From contig NZ_FNSU01000003.1 of the NCBI RefSeq assembly GCF_900105325.1, positions 3,919,501 to 3,983,500 on the forward strand: DNA of 64,000 nucleotides. The letters run 5' to 3'. The translations under genes were made by a program, and so were the position numbers. Below, piece by piece: positions 19,203 through 27,399 of this stretch; position 1 is the first letter of the stretch; each line of letters begins with the position of its first letter. Under the pieces are notes generated by a model. That model saw only the letters and a program-made list of their open reading frames with translations. It did no database searches and was not told the DNA's origin. This DNA is from Pseudomonas marginalis (GTDB lineage Bacteria; Pseudomonadota; Gammaproteobacteria; Pseudomonadales; Pseudomonadaceae).

Positions 19203-19249
19203 TGCAGATGGGTTGCACAGTCGGCTTCTGAGTTTCAAAGGGTATGACC

Positions 19250-20095
19250 ATGTCCCAAGACCGTCGCTACAGCTTCGAGTTCTTCCCCACCAAGACCGAT
19301 GCTGGGCATGAAAAACTGATGGCGACTGCCAAGCAGTTGGCCAGCTACAACCCCGACTTCTTCTCCTGCACCTACGGCGCCGGCGGTTCGACGCGTGATC
19401 GTACGATCAACACCGTGTTGCAGCTTGAAAGCGAAGTCAAAATTCCCGCCGCTCCGCATTTGTCCTGCGTGGGCGACAGCAAGGCCGACCTGCGCGGCCT
19501 GCTGACCCAATACAAGGCCGCCGGCATCAAGCGCATCGTTGCCCTGCGTGGCGACTTGCCGTCCGGCATGGGCATGGCCAGCGGTGAGCTGCGCTACGCC
19601 AATGACCTGGTGAGCTTCATTCGCGAAGAAAGCGGCGATCACTTCCATATCGAAGTGGCCGCCTACCCGGAGATGCACCCCCAGGCGCGTAATTTCGAAG
19701 ACGATCTGCAGAACTTCGTGCGCAAGGCCAACGCCGGCGCCAATAGTGCGATCACCCAGTACTTCTTCAACGCCGACAGCTATTTCTACTTCGTCGAGCG
19801 TGTACGCGCCATGGGCGTGAACATCCCGATCGTGCCGGGCATCATGCCGATCACCAACTACAGCAAGCTGGCGCGCTTCTCCGACGCCTGCGGTGCTGAA
19901 ATCCCACGTTGGGTGCGCAAGCAACTGGAAGCCTATGGCGACGACGTCAAGAGCATCCAGGCGTTCGGCGAACAGGTGATCAGCAATATGTGTGAAGAAT
20001 TGTTGCAAGGTGGCGCGCCAGGCCTGCACTTCTATACCCTGAACCAGGCTGAACCAAGCCTCGCGATCTGGAACAACCTTAAACTGCCACGCTAG
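19250..20095 (+). CDS. metF: 5,10-methylenetetrahydrofolate reductase
   Basis: FAD enzyme that makes 5-methyltetrahydrofolate, the methyl donor for homocysteine remethylation. The 281-residue protein has the family start RRYSFEFFPTKTD, the core RIVALRGDLPSGMG and the C-terminal GAPGLHFYTLNQAEPS. The start at 19250 has AAAGGG seven bases upstream; an ATG at 19244 is less well placed. It lies 172 bases after ahcY with a REP doublet between, so it may share the ahcY promoter and riboswitch. A terminator follows. Confidence 0.97.
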   Translation: MSQDRRYSFEFFPTKTDAGHEKLMATAKQLASYNPDFFSCTYGAGGSTRDRTINTVLQLESEVKIPAAPHLSCVGDSKADLRGLLTQYKAAGIKRIVALRGDLPSGMGMASGELRYANDLVSFIREESGDHFHIEVAAYPEMHPQARNFEDDLQNFVRKANAGANSAITQYFFNADSYFYFVERVRAMGVNIPIVPGIMPITNYSKLARFSDACGAEIPRWVRKQLEAYGDDVKSIQAFGEQVISNMCEELLQGGAPGLHFYTLNQAEPSLAIWNNLKLPR

Positions 20096-20115
20096 GCCGG
20101 TTTAATCGCTGTACC

Positions 20116-20142
20116 CAGCCCTCGTTATCACGGGGGCTTTTT
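20116..20142 (+). terminator. Rho-independent terminator of metF
   Basis: agccctcg, a short ttat loop and cgggggct form a stem followed by six T residues, 20 bases after the metF stop. Confidence 0.85.
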
Positions 20143-20179
20143 TCGTCTACATACCCCCTGGAAAGGAAGCCTGCAGTAC

Positions 20180-21262
20180 ATGAATACAGCGTCCCCGACT
20201 CCCCGCCCGCAACTGGTGTACCTGGTATTCGGCGCCGAGACCTATCATCAGGAAGCCGTATTCAGCATCGCCAGTGCCCTGGCCCACCTGGGCGGCCCCC
20301 AGGACATGCCATTGGACATCCAGGTGTTCAGCGACAATCCGGCCCCCTATCGCGGCTTGCCGGTACAGGTTCACACCCTGGACGACGCCACGCGCAAACG
20401 CTGGAGCGAGCCCCACGGCTACCATTTCCGCACCAAGCACGTGCTGTTGCGCCAGGTGCTGGAAACAGCGGAACGGGCGCTGTTGATCGACACCGACACC
20501 TTTTTTCACGACTCGCCCATGGCGCTGTTCGAACGTGTCGCGCCCGACACCGTGCTGTGCAATGCCTTCCACGCCAAGTACGGCGACAACCGCGAAAGCG
20601 TGCTGTATGAAGCACTGGCCAGGCACCTTGCAGACAAAGGCCTGGCCGACGACGACATGTGGCTGCTCAACTCCGGCGTCATGGGCCTGACCCGGCAAGA
20701 TGCGCACATCCTTGATCGCTCGATCGAGTTGATGGACGAGCTGTTCCCGATGGCCCACGGTGCCTACACCCTGGAAGAGTTCTGCCTGTCGGTGGCCGCT
20801 TACCGTACGCTCAATGTGCGCCAGTGCCCCGACCTGATCCACCACTACTGGAGCCGCAAGCAGTTGTTCCGGGCCAAGGTCAAGGCGTGGGTCACCAAGC
20901 ACGCCGCAGACCCTATCTGCGCCAAAGCCCTGGCCGACACCCGCAATGTGTCTGCCCACCTGCCCCGCCCGCCCCGACTGCAACGCTTGATGTACAAGCT
21001 GATCACCCTGGCCTTGCCCAAACGCAAGCAGCAGTTCATCCGCGAAATCCTCTACGGCTGCTACGAGCACGAAAATGAATTCGACCAGGCCTGTGGCCCG
21101 ATTTGGTGGGAAAAGGCCCTGCAGAATCAGGAAGAGCGGCAAAAAAGCCCGGTCGATGCGCACCAGCTCGAACATTGGTTCGCCAACCCAGTGGTGCGCC
21201 TGATTCTGGGCGAGCGACGTGCAGCCATCTATGAACACCTGATGACCTCACCGACAAAATAG
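20180..21262 (+). CDS. Uncharacterised protein with glycosyltransferase-like (GT-A) features
   Basis: The 360-residue protein begins with a beta-strand pattern QLVYLVFGAETYHQEAVFSI and has a Asp-Thr-Asp motif in LLIDTDTFFHDSP (Asp104/Asp106), as in metal-binding GT-A glycosyltransferases. WLLNSGVMGL later resembles the acceptor-side region of GT8-like enzymes. There is no signal peptide or membrane segment, so it is probably cytosolic. It follows the metF terminator and is probably a separate unit with, or just upstream of, the binding-protein gene at 21326. Donor and acceptor are unknown. Confidence 0.65.
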   Translation: MNTASPTPRPQLVYLVFGAETYHQEAVFSIASALAHLGGPQDMPLDIQVFSDNPAPYRGLPVQVHTLDDATRKRWSEPHGYHFRTKHVLLRQVLETAERALLIDTDTFFHDSPMALFERVAPDTVLCNAFHAKYGDNRESVLYEALARHLADKGLADDDMWLLNSGVMGLTRQDAHILDRSIELMDELFPMAHGAYTLEEFCLSVAAYRTLNVRQCPDLIHHYWSRKQLFRAKVKAWVTKHAADPICAKALADTRNVSAHLPRPPRLQRLMYKLITLALPKRKQQFIREILYGCYEHENEFDQACGPIWWEKALQNQEERQKSPVDAHQLEHWFANPVVRLILGERRAAIYEHLMTSPTK

Positions 21263-21325
21263 CGTCGCCCGCAGATGGGTGTGCCAGCGCTTCTCTTTAG
21301 CGCACGGGCGTCGTAACCTCGGGGC

Positions 21326-22117
21326 ATGCCCGTCATTCTGAAGCTGTTGACCGTTGCGCTTTTTACTTGCTTGAGCCTGGCCGCTTATGGCGAGAAATTG
21401 CGCATTGTCACCGAGCCCTGGGCGCCTTACGTGTATGAGGAACACGGCGCCATGCGCGGGCTGGACTACGAAACCACGGTGATCGTGTTCCAGCGCCTGG
21501 GGGTCGATGTGCAATGGCAGTTCCTGCCCTGGAAGCGCTGCCTGGCCATGCTCGATCAGGGCCATGCCGATGGCGCACTGGATATTTTCCACAGCCACGA
21601 ACGCGACGCACTGCTGCTGTACCCCAGCGAACCGTTGTCGGAAGTGGAATTCGTGATGTTCTACGCCAACGCACGCCCTCACCCGGTCCAAGGCCTCGAC
21701 GAGCTGGACGGCCTCACTGTCGGCACGTCGCCAGGCTATCTGTACGGCGCGCCATTCAGCGACTCCACCCGGTTCAGCCGCGAGCCGGCCCCCAGCCACG
21801 AGGCCAACTTCGGTAAATTGCTGTTGGGACGCATCGACCTGCTGATCACCGACCGCCGGGTCGGCCAGCATGTGATCAAGGCCCTGGGCCTGGAAGGCAA
21901 GGTCAGCCAGGCCCCCGTCGTGGTCAGCCGCCAGCAGCAGTACCTCGCCGTACGCCGTGGCGCGGGGATGGACCTGCTGGTGCAACGCTTTGCCGCCGAA
22001 CTCAAGCGTTTCAAACAGGAGCCGGCCTACGCCGTCTTAAGCGCCAAATATGGTGGAACCCAAGCCAAAACAGCGTCCGGACACACCGTTGAGCAGCAGG
22101 AAAGCGGCGCACAGTGA
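21326..22117 (+). CDS. Periplasmic solute-binding-like protein (SBP_bac_3 fold)
   Basis: The 263-residue protein has a signal peptide (LLTVALFTCLSLAAYG) and a type II periplasmic-binding fold: LRIVTEPWAPYVYEEHGAMR, a central hinge region DELDGLTVGTSPGYLYG, and GKLLLGRIDLLITDRR. No permease or ATPase gene is nearby, so it is an orphan binding protein that could act as a sensor or partner of a distant transporter. A 63-base gap separates it from the GT-like gene. Confidence 0.75.
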   Translation: MPVILKLLTVALFTCLSLAAYGEKLRIVTEPWAPYVYEEHGAMRGLDYETTVIVFQRLGVDVQWQFLPWKRCLAMLDQGHADGALDIFHSHERDALLLYPSEPLSEVEFVMFYANARPHPVQGLDELDGLTVGTSPGYLYGAPFSDSTRFSREPAPSHEANFGKLLLGRIDLLITDRRVGQHVIKALGLEGKVSQAPVVVSRQQQYLAVRRGAGMDLLVQRFAAELKRFKQEPAYAVLSAKYGGTQAKTASGHTVEQQESGAQ

Positions 22118-22123
22118 TTGCTC

Positions 22124-22132
22124 TGTTATACT
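22124..22132 (+). promoter_or_regulatory. Extended -10 promoter for rhlE leader
   Basis: tgttatact fits an extended -10 element (TGnTATACT). Transcription would start near 22139, giving a ~200-base leader before rhlE. No convincing -35 element is seen. Confidence 0.55.
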
Positions 22133-22138
22133 CCGGCC

Positions 22139-22338
22139 TTTCCGCCAGGCTTACGCCCGGCCGCTGAGGTCCTGAAAAAGGCACCCAACCCCGCTACTGC
22201 GCAGCTTTCAGCCCGCGCGAGCCGGTGGAGTGCCCGCCAGACGCAGCAGGACCGGACGGGATTGCGCTCCCCTAAGCGCCATTCGCGCCCGGCAAGATTA
22301 TCCCTCTGGGCCAAGCCCTAACTAAAACAGGATTACTC
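22139..22338 (+). promoter_or_regulatory. Long structured 5' leader of rhlE
   Basis: About 200 noncoding bases with strong secondary-structure potential: gccaggc/gcccggc hairpin near 22144-22160 and a longer-range pairing of ggtcctg (22168-22174) with caggacc (22247-22253). Long structured leaders of RNA helicase mRNAs are often used for autoregulation or cold response. No known riboswitch family was recognised. Confidence 0.45.
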
Positions 22339-24231
22339 ATGTCCTTTGCTTCCCTCGGTCTCTCCGAGGCTTTAGTCCGCGCCATCGAGGCAGCGGGCTA
22401 TACCGAGCCTACTCCGGTGCAACAGCGGGCTATTCCCGCCGTGTTGCAAGGTCGCGACCTGATGGTTGCGGCTCAGACAGGTACGGGTAAAACCGGCGGC
22501 TTCGCCCTCCCGATTCTGGAGCGGTTGTTCCCCAACGGTCATCCGGACAAATCCCAGCGTCACGGCCCGCGCCAACCGCGCGTACTGGTCCTGACCCCTA
22601 CCCGCGAACTCGCCGCCCAGGTGCACGACAGCTTCAAGCTGTATGCCCGCGACCTGAAGTTCGTCAGCGCCTGCATCTTCGGCGGCGTCGGCATGAACCC
22701 ACAGGTTCAGGCCATGTCCCGTGGTGTTGACGTGCTGGTGGCGTGCCCCGGTCGTTTGCTCGACCTGTGCGGCCAAGGCAGCGTTGATTTGTCCCACGTG
22801 GAAATCCTCGTGCTGGACGAAGCCGACCGCATGCTCGACATGGGCTTTGTCCATGACGTGAAGAAGGTCCTCGCCCGCCTGCCGGCCAAACGTCAGAACC
22901 TGCTGTTCTCGGCAACGTTCTCCAACGACATCACCGCCCTGGCCGGCAAGCTGCTGCACAACCCGGAACGCATCGAAGTCACGCCGCCGAACACCACGGT
23001 CGAGCGTATCGAGCAACGCGTATTCCGCCTGGCCGCCAGCCACAAGCGTTCATTGCTGGCGCACCTGATCACCGCCGGCGCCTGGGAACAGGTGCTGGTG
23101 TTCACCCGCACCAAACACGGCGCCAACCGCCTGGCCGAGTACCTGGACAAGCACGGCCTCACCGCCGTCGCCATCCACGGCAACAAGAGCCAGAACGCCC
23201 GCACCAAGGCCCTGGCCGACTTCAAGGCCGGTGAAGTGCGCATCCTGGTCGCCACCGATATCGCCGCCCGCGGCCTGGACATCGACCAGTTGCCACACGT
23301 GGTCAACTTCGAGCTGCCAAACGTCGACGAGGACTACGTGCACCGTATCGGCCGTACCGGCCGTGCCGGGCGTTCGGGTGAAGCCATTTCCCTGGTTGCC
23401 CCGGACGAAGAGAAACTGCTGAAAAGCATCGAACGCATGACCAAGCAGAAAATCGCCGATGGCGACCTGATGGGCTTCGATGCCAGCGCCGTTGAGGCCG
23501 AAAAGCCTGAAGTGCGCGAACGTCCGGACGTGCGTAACCCACGCAACCCACGCGGTCCGAAGGGCGATGGCCCGAACGGCGGCGGTGGTGGCGGTGGTCG
23601 TCGCGACAAGGGCAAGGACAAGGGCGGCAAGGAAAAAGCGCCAACCAACGGCCGTGGCGAACGCCCGGCCCGTGAGCAGAAGCCCCGTGAAGGCACCCCG
23701 GCCCGCGAACAGCGCCAGCCGAGCCAGCCCCCACGTGCCGCAGCCGACCGCGCCCCGGACGAATTCCTCGACGACGACGTGGATAACTTCGGTAACCGCG
23801 TTGACTACGTGCCCCAGGCCAAACCGGCCCAAGGCCGTGGCCGTCGTCCAGGTGCTCCGGCGCCGGGCGCAGCTGCCGGCACTGGTGCTCCACGTGGTGG
23901 CCAGCCTCAGGGCGGTCGTCAGAACGGCCCGCGCAACAGCAGCGGCGGCACGACCGGCACCCCGCCGGCCAAGCGCAGCGGCCCGCGTAACGGTGCACCG
24001 CGTGACGGCCAGGCGCGTCGCGAAGATTCGCGCAACAACAACCGCCGCCCGGCCCGTGACGACCAGCCACGTTTGTCCGAGCCCGCCGTGCAGAACCCGC
24101 GCGGTGGCCCGGCGCCGAAGATCATCCACAAGGAGTCGAAAGCCGACCGCTTCCCGACACCCGAGCAGTTGGATCAACTGCCAGGCCGTCCTCGTGGTGA
24201 AAAACCGGCATTGCTGACCCGCAACCGCTGA
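22339..24231 (+). CDS. rhlE: DEAD-box ATP-dependent RNA helicase RhlE (RhlE2-like)
   Basis: Cytosolic RNA helicase. The 630-residue protein has a standard helicase core to about residue 375: Q motif region PTPVQQRAIP, AQTGTGKT (45-52), PTRELAAQ, DEAD (160-163), SAT (191-193) and HRIGRTGR. The remaining ~250 residues are a low-complexity tail rich in Gly, Arg, Pro and Ala with charged patches, likely disordered and RNA-binding. The tail is much longer than in short RhlE proteins and matches the RhlE2 type of Pseudomonas. It is preceded by a long leader and closed by a terminator, so it is probably monocistronic. Confidence 0.95.
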   Translation: MSFASLGLSEALVRAIEAAGYTEPTPVQQRAIPAVLQGRDLMVAAQTGTGKTGGFALPILERLFPNGHPDKSQRHGPRQPRVLVLTPTRELAAQVHDSFKLYARDLKFVSACIFGGVGMNPQVQAMSRGVDVLVACPGRLLDLCGQGSVDLSHVEILVLDEADRMLDMGFVHDVKKVLARLPAKRQNLLFSATFSNDITALAGKLLHNPERIEVTPPNTTVERIEQRVFRLAASHKRSLLAHLITAGAWEQVLVFTRTKHGANRLAEYLDKHGLTAVAIHGNKSQNARTKALADFKAGEVRILVATDIAARGLDIDQLPHVVNFELPNVDEDYVHRIGRTGRAGRSGEAISLVAPDEEKLLKSIERMTKQKIADGDLMGFDASAVEAEKPEVRERPDVRNPRNPRGPKGDGPNGGGGGGGRRDKGKDKGGKEKAPTNGRGERPAREQKPREGTPAREQRQPSQPPRAAADRAPDEFLDDDVDNFGNRVDYVPQAKPAQGRGRRPGAPAPGAAAGTGAPRGGQPQGGRQNGPRNSSGGTTGTPPAKRSGPRNGAPRDGQARREDSRNNNRRPARDDQPRLSEPAVQNPRGGPAPKIIHKESKADRFPTPEQLDQLPGRPRGEKPALLTRNR

Positions 24232-24249
24232 GTTTCAAAGCGCCTTGAA

Positions 24250-24286
24250 AAATGCCCCGCATCGAAAGATGCGGGGCGTTTTTTAT
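24250..24286 (+). terminator. Rho-independent terminator of rhlE
   Basis: atgccccgcatc, a short gaaa-type loop and gatgcggggcg form a 10-bp stem followed by a T-run, 18 bases after the rhlE stop. Confidence 0.9.
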
Positions 24287-24309
24287 CTCCTCCCCACACG
24301 TTCCCTGAT

Positions 24310-24457
24310 ATGAGCGAGCTTGCTGTGGTGAGCGAGCTTGCTCGCGCTGGGCTGCGCAGCAGCCCCAACACCTGTCACCGTGTTCTGCCAGAAGAATCAT
24401 GGTGTATCTGATTAGGGCCGCTTCGCGCCCCAGCGCGAGCAAGCTCGCTCACTACAG
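24310..24457. repeat. Variant REP cluster between rhlE and yceI
   Basis: Two direct copies of gagcgagcttgct at the left (24312 and 24330) and one inverted copy at the right (24436-24450), around a GC-rich hairpin gggctgcgcagcagcccc. It is a longer, three-unit variant of the standard REP doublet seen elsewhere in the window. Confidence 0.8.
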
Positions 24458-24472
24458 GAAATAAACGCAGGC

Positions 24473-24508
24473 ACAAAAAAACCGGATGCTGAGATCCGGT
24501 TTTTTGTG
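24473..24508 (-). terminator. Bidirectional-looking terminator downstream of yceI
   Basis: aaaaaaaccggat, ctgag-type loop and atccggtttttt form a stem with A-run on one side and T-run on the other, 12 bases beyond the yceI stop on the minus strand. It could also end plus-strand read-through from rhlE. Confidence 0.85.
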
Positions 24509-24520
24509 TGCGGACAGAAA

Positions 24521-25099
24521 TTACTTCTGCTTGACGCCTTCCAGCGAGATGTCCAGGTCGACAGTCTGGGAAGTCGGGCCTGGGCCCTTGATGCCGAAGT
24601 CGTTCAGGTTCAGCGTGGTCTTGGCGTTGAAGCCGGCACGTTCGCCGCCCCATGGATCCTTGCCTTCACCGTTGAACGTGGCCTTGAAGGTCACAGGCTT
24701 GGTCACGCCGTGGAAGGTCAGGTCGCCGGTCACATCAGCGGTTTTCTCGCCGGTGGATTTAACCGCAGTGGAGACAAACTTGGCATCGGCGAACTTGCCG
24801 ACATCCAGGAAGTCCTTGCTGGCGATGTGCTTGTCACGTTCGGCGTGGTTGGACCACAGGCTGGCGGTTTTCACGTCGACCGCGATTTTGCTGGCTTCAG
24901 GCTTGGCGGCATCCCAGCTGAACGTACCATCCCAGTCCTTGAAGGTACCGTGGATGTAGCTGTAGCCCAGGTGGCTGATTTTCCAGTCGATGAAGGCGTG
25001 CTGGCCTTCCTTGTCGATCTTGTAGTCGGCAGCCATCACCTGACCTGCAGACAGCAGCGCTGTACCGATTGCCAGAGCCGCGAGGGTCTTTTTCAACAT
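24521..25099 (-). CDS. YceI family periplasmic protein
   Basis: The 192-residue protein has a signal peptide (LAIGTALLSAGQVMAADY) and the YceI lipocalin-like barrel: YKIDKEGQHAFIDWKISHLG, FKDWDGTFSWD, and TFHGVTKPVTFKATFNG. Members bind polyprenoid or isoprenoid-type ligands. The start at 25099 has AAGGAA upstream; the frame from 25132 begins inside cybB. It is the second gene of a cybB-yceI pair (32-bp gap), the common arrangement with a cytochrome b561. The P. aeruginosa homologue in this position has been reported as the secreted protease PasP; whether that applies here is unknown. Confidence 0.9.
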   Translation of the reverse strand: MLKKTLAALAIGTALLSAGQVMAADYKIDKEGQHAFIDWKISHLGYSYIHGTFKDWDGTFSWDAAKPEASKIAVDVKTASLWSNHAERDKHIASKDFLDVGKFADAKFVSTAVKSTGEKTADVTGDLTFHGVTKPVTFKATFNGEGKDPWGGERAGFNAKTTLNLNDFGIKGPGPTSQTVDLDISLEGVKQK

Positions 25100-25131
25100 G
25101 CTTTCTATTCCTTGTGAGTCGAGGTTGAACA

Positions 25132-25683
25132 TCAGGCTTTGCGCCCCAGCATTCGCGAGAGGGTCGCATCACGATCGATAAAGTGGTGTTTCAACGCAGC
25201 CACGCCGTGCAAGCCGGCGAAGACTACCAACACCCAGGCGAGGTACAGGTGCACCACGCCAGCGGTGTCTGCCTGGTCCGGTAGACCGGAAACCACGGCA
25301 GGAATTTCAAACAGGCCAAACACCGGGATACCGACACCGTCTGCGGTGGAAATCAGGTAACCGGCGATCATCACGGCAAACAGCCCGAGATAAAGGAACG
25401 CGTGGCCGAACGCGGCACCGATACGGGTCAAGCGACTGTAACTGGCCAGCGGCGGAGGCGGTGGGCTGATCAGGCGCCAGACAATACGCACCAGCATGAT
25501 GGCGAACAGCGTGATGCCGATGCTCTTGTGCAGGTCCGGTGCTTCCTTGCGCCAGGCGCTGTAGTAGTCCAGGCCCACCATCCACAAGCCCAGGGCGAAC
25601 AGGCCGAACACCACCAGGGCCACGCCCCAGTGCAAAACCATACTGACCCAGCCATAACGGGCCGGTGAGTTACGTAGCTGCAT
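25132..25683 (-). CDS. Cytochrome b561
   Basis: The 183-residue inner-membrane protein has four hydrophobic helices and histidines placed for two b haems: LHWGVALVVFG, DLHKSIGITLF, AFGHAFLYLGLF and LHGVAALKHHFIDRD. It probably moves electrons from quinol or another donor to a periplasmic partner. It precedes yceI by 32 bases on the same strand, supporting a two-gene unit. It is divergent from bioA. Confidence 0.92.
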   Translation of the reverse strand: MQLRNSPARYGWVSMVLHWGVALVVFGLFALGLWMVGLDYYSAWRKEAPDLHKSIGITLFAIMLVRIVWRLISPPPPPLASYSRLTRIGAAFGHAFLYLGLFAVMIAGYLISTADGVGIPVFGLFEIPAVVSGLPDQADTAGVVHLYLAWVLVVFAGLHGVAALKHHFIDRDATLSRMLGRKA

Positions 25684-25955
25684 GTACTTAATCCCGTAAG
25701 AGCTGCGCCCAAGACTAGCGATTTACCTATCGAATTAAAGCGGAAAATTTTGCTTTGAAATATCGAGAAATACGATCAAGAGCGTATGCACAATAAGTTA
25801 ACCAAGGATTAAGGACTATTCCTAAGAAACGTGACAGTCCGTCCTACGTTTACTCCGAATTCCCCACAATGGCTTGTGACCGGGGCCACCATTGCATAGG
25901 CTTGCGCGATTGTTTCACCTGCGCCGCTCGCAGGACCGCTTCGAGGAGATCACCG

Positions 25956-27362
25956 ATGGGCTTGAACAACCAGTGGATGCAACGCGACCTCGCGGTGCTG
26001 TGGCATCCCTGCACCCAGATGAAAGACCACCAGCAACTGCCGCTGATCCCGATCAAACGCGGTGAAGGCGTCTGGCTGGAAGACTTCGAAGGCAAGCGCT
26101 ACCTCGACGCCGTCAGCTCCTGGTGGGTCAACGTGTTCGGCCACGCCAACCCGCGCATCAACCAGCGCATCAAGGACCAGGTCGACCAGTTGGAACACGT
26201 GATCCTCGCCGGTTTCAGCCACCAGCCGGTGATCGAGCTGTCCGAGCGCCTGGTCAAGATGACCCCCGAGGGCCTGACCCGCTGCTTCTATGCCGATAAC
26301 GGTTCGTCGTGCATCGAAGTCGCGCTGAAGATGAGCTTCCACTATTGGCTCAACCGTGGCCTGCCGGACAAAAAACGCTTCGTCACCCTCACCAACAGCT
26401 ACCACGGCGAAACCATCGCCGCGATGTCGGTGGGCGACGTGCCGCTGTTTACCGAGACCTACAAGGCGCTGCTGCTGGACACTATCAAGGTGCCGAGCCC
26501 GGATTGTTACCTGCGCCCCGAGGGCATGAGCTGGGAAGAACACTCGCGCACGATGTTCCTGGCCATGGAACAGACCCTGGCCGAGCACCACGACAGCGTC
26601 GCCGCCGTGATCGTCGAACCGCTGATCCAGGGCGCCGGCGGCATGCGCATGTACCACCCGGTGTACCTCAAGCTGCTGCGCGAGGCCTGCGACCGCTATG
26701 GCGTGCACCTGATCCACGATGAAATCGCCGTGGGCTTCGGCCGCACCGGGACCCTGTTCGCCTGTGAACAGGCCGGCATCCGCCCGGACTTCCTGTGCTT
26801 GTCCAAGGCCCTGACCGGCGGCTACCTGCCGTTGGCCGCCGTGGTCACCACCGATGACGTCTATGACGCGTTCTACGACGACTACCCGACCCTGCGCGCC
26901 TTCCTGCACTCCCACAGCTACACCGGCAACCCACTGGCGTGCGCAGCGGCCCTGGCAACCCTGGATATTTTCGAAGAAGACAACGTCATCGAAAACAACA
27001 AGGCCCTGGCGCGGCGCATGGCCACGGCAACGGCGCACCTGGTCGACCATCCGCATGTCTCGGAAGTACGCCAGACCGGCATGGTGCTGGCCATCGAGAT
27101 GGTCCAGGACAAGGCCACCAAGACCGCTTACCCGTGGCAGGAGCGCCGTGGTCTCAAGGTGTTCGAACACGCCCTGGAACGCGGCGCGTTGTTGCGGCCG
27201 TTGGGCAGCGTGGTGTATTTCCTGCCGCCCTATGTGATTACACCGGAGCAGATCGACTTCCTCGCCGAAGTCGCCAGCGAAGGCATCGACATCGCCACCA
27301 ACAGCAAAGTCAGCGTGGCGGTGCCGAAGGATTTCCACCCTGGTTTCCGCGATCCGGGTTGA
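25956..27362 (+). CDS. bioA: Adenosylmethionine-8-amino-7-oxononanoate aminotransferase
   Basis: PLP enzyme of biotin synthesis that transfers the amino group of SAM to KAPA, giving DAPA. The 468-residue protein has LWHPCTQMKDH near the start, the substrate loop YLDAVSSWWVNVFGH, the cofactor Asp region LIHDEIAVGFGRTG and the PLP lysine in LSKALTGGYLPLAAV (about Lys284). The start at 25956 has GAGGAG eight bases upstream. The other bio genes are not in this window. It lies 37 bases upstream of rsmE on the same strand. Confidence 0.96.
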   Translation: MGLNNQWMQRDLAVLWHPCTQMKDHQQLPLIPIKRGEGVWLEDFEGKRYLDAVSSWWVNVFGHANPRINQRIKDQVDQLEHVILAGFSHQPVIELSERLVKMTPEGLTRCFYADNGSSCIEVALKMSFHYWLNRGLPDKKRFVTLTNSYHGETIAAMSVGDVPLFTETYKALLLDTIKVPSPDCYLRPEGMSWEEHSRTMFLAMEQTLAEHHDSVAAVIVEPLIQGAGGMRMYHPVYLKLLREACDRYGVHLIHDEIAVGFGRTGTLFACEQAGIRPDFLCLSKALTGGYLPLAAVVTTDDVYDAFYDDYPTLRAFLHSHSYTGNPLACAAALATLDIFEEDNVIENNKALARRMATATAHLVDHPHVSEVRQTGMVLAIEMVQDKATKTAYPWQERRGLKVFEHALERGALLRPLGSVVYFLPPYVITPEQIDFLAEVASEGIDIATNSKVSVAVPKDFHPGFRDPG

Positions 27363-27399
27363 TTGCCGGCACACCTACACCTTTTTCCAGAGAACCAAA

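Noticed and set aside
22118..22321. 67-codon ORF in the rhlE leader
   Set aside because: No ribosome site and no family features; the stretch has stem-forming sequence and lies between a promoter and rhlE.
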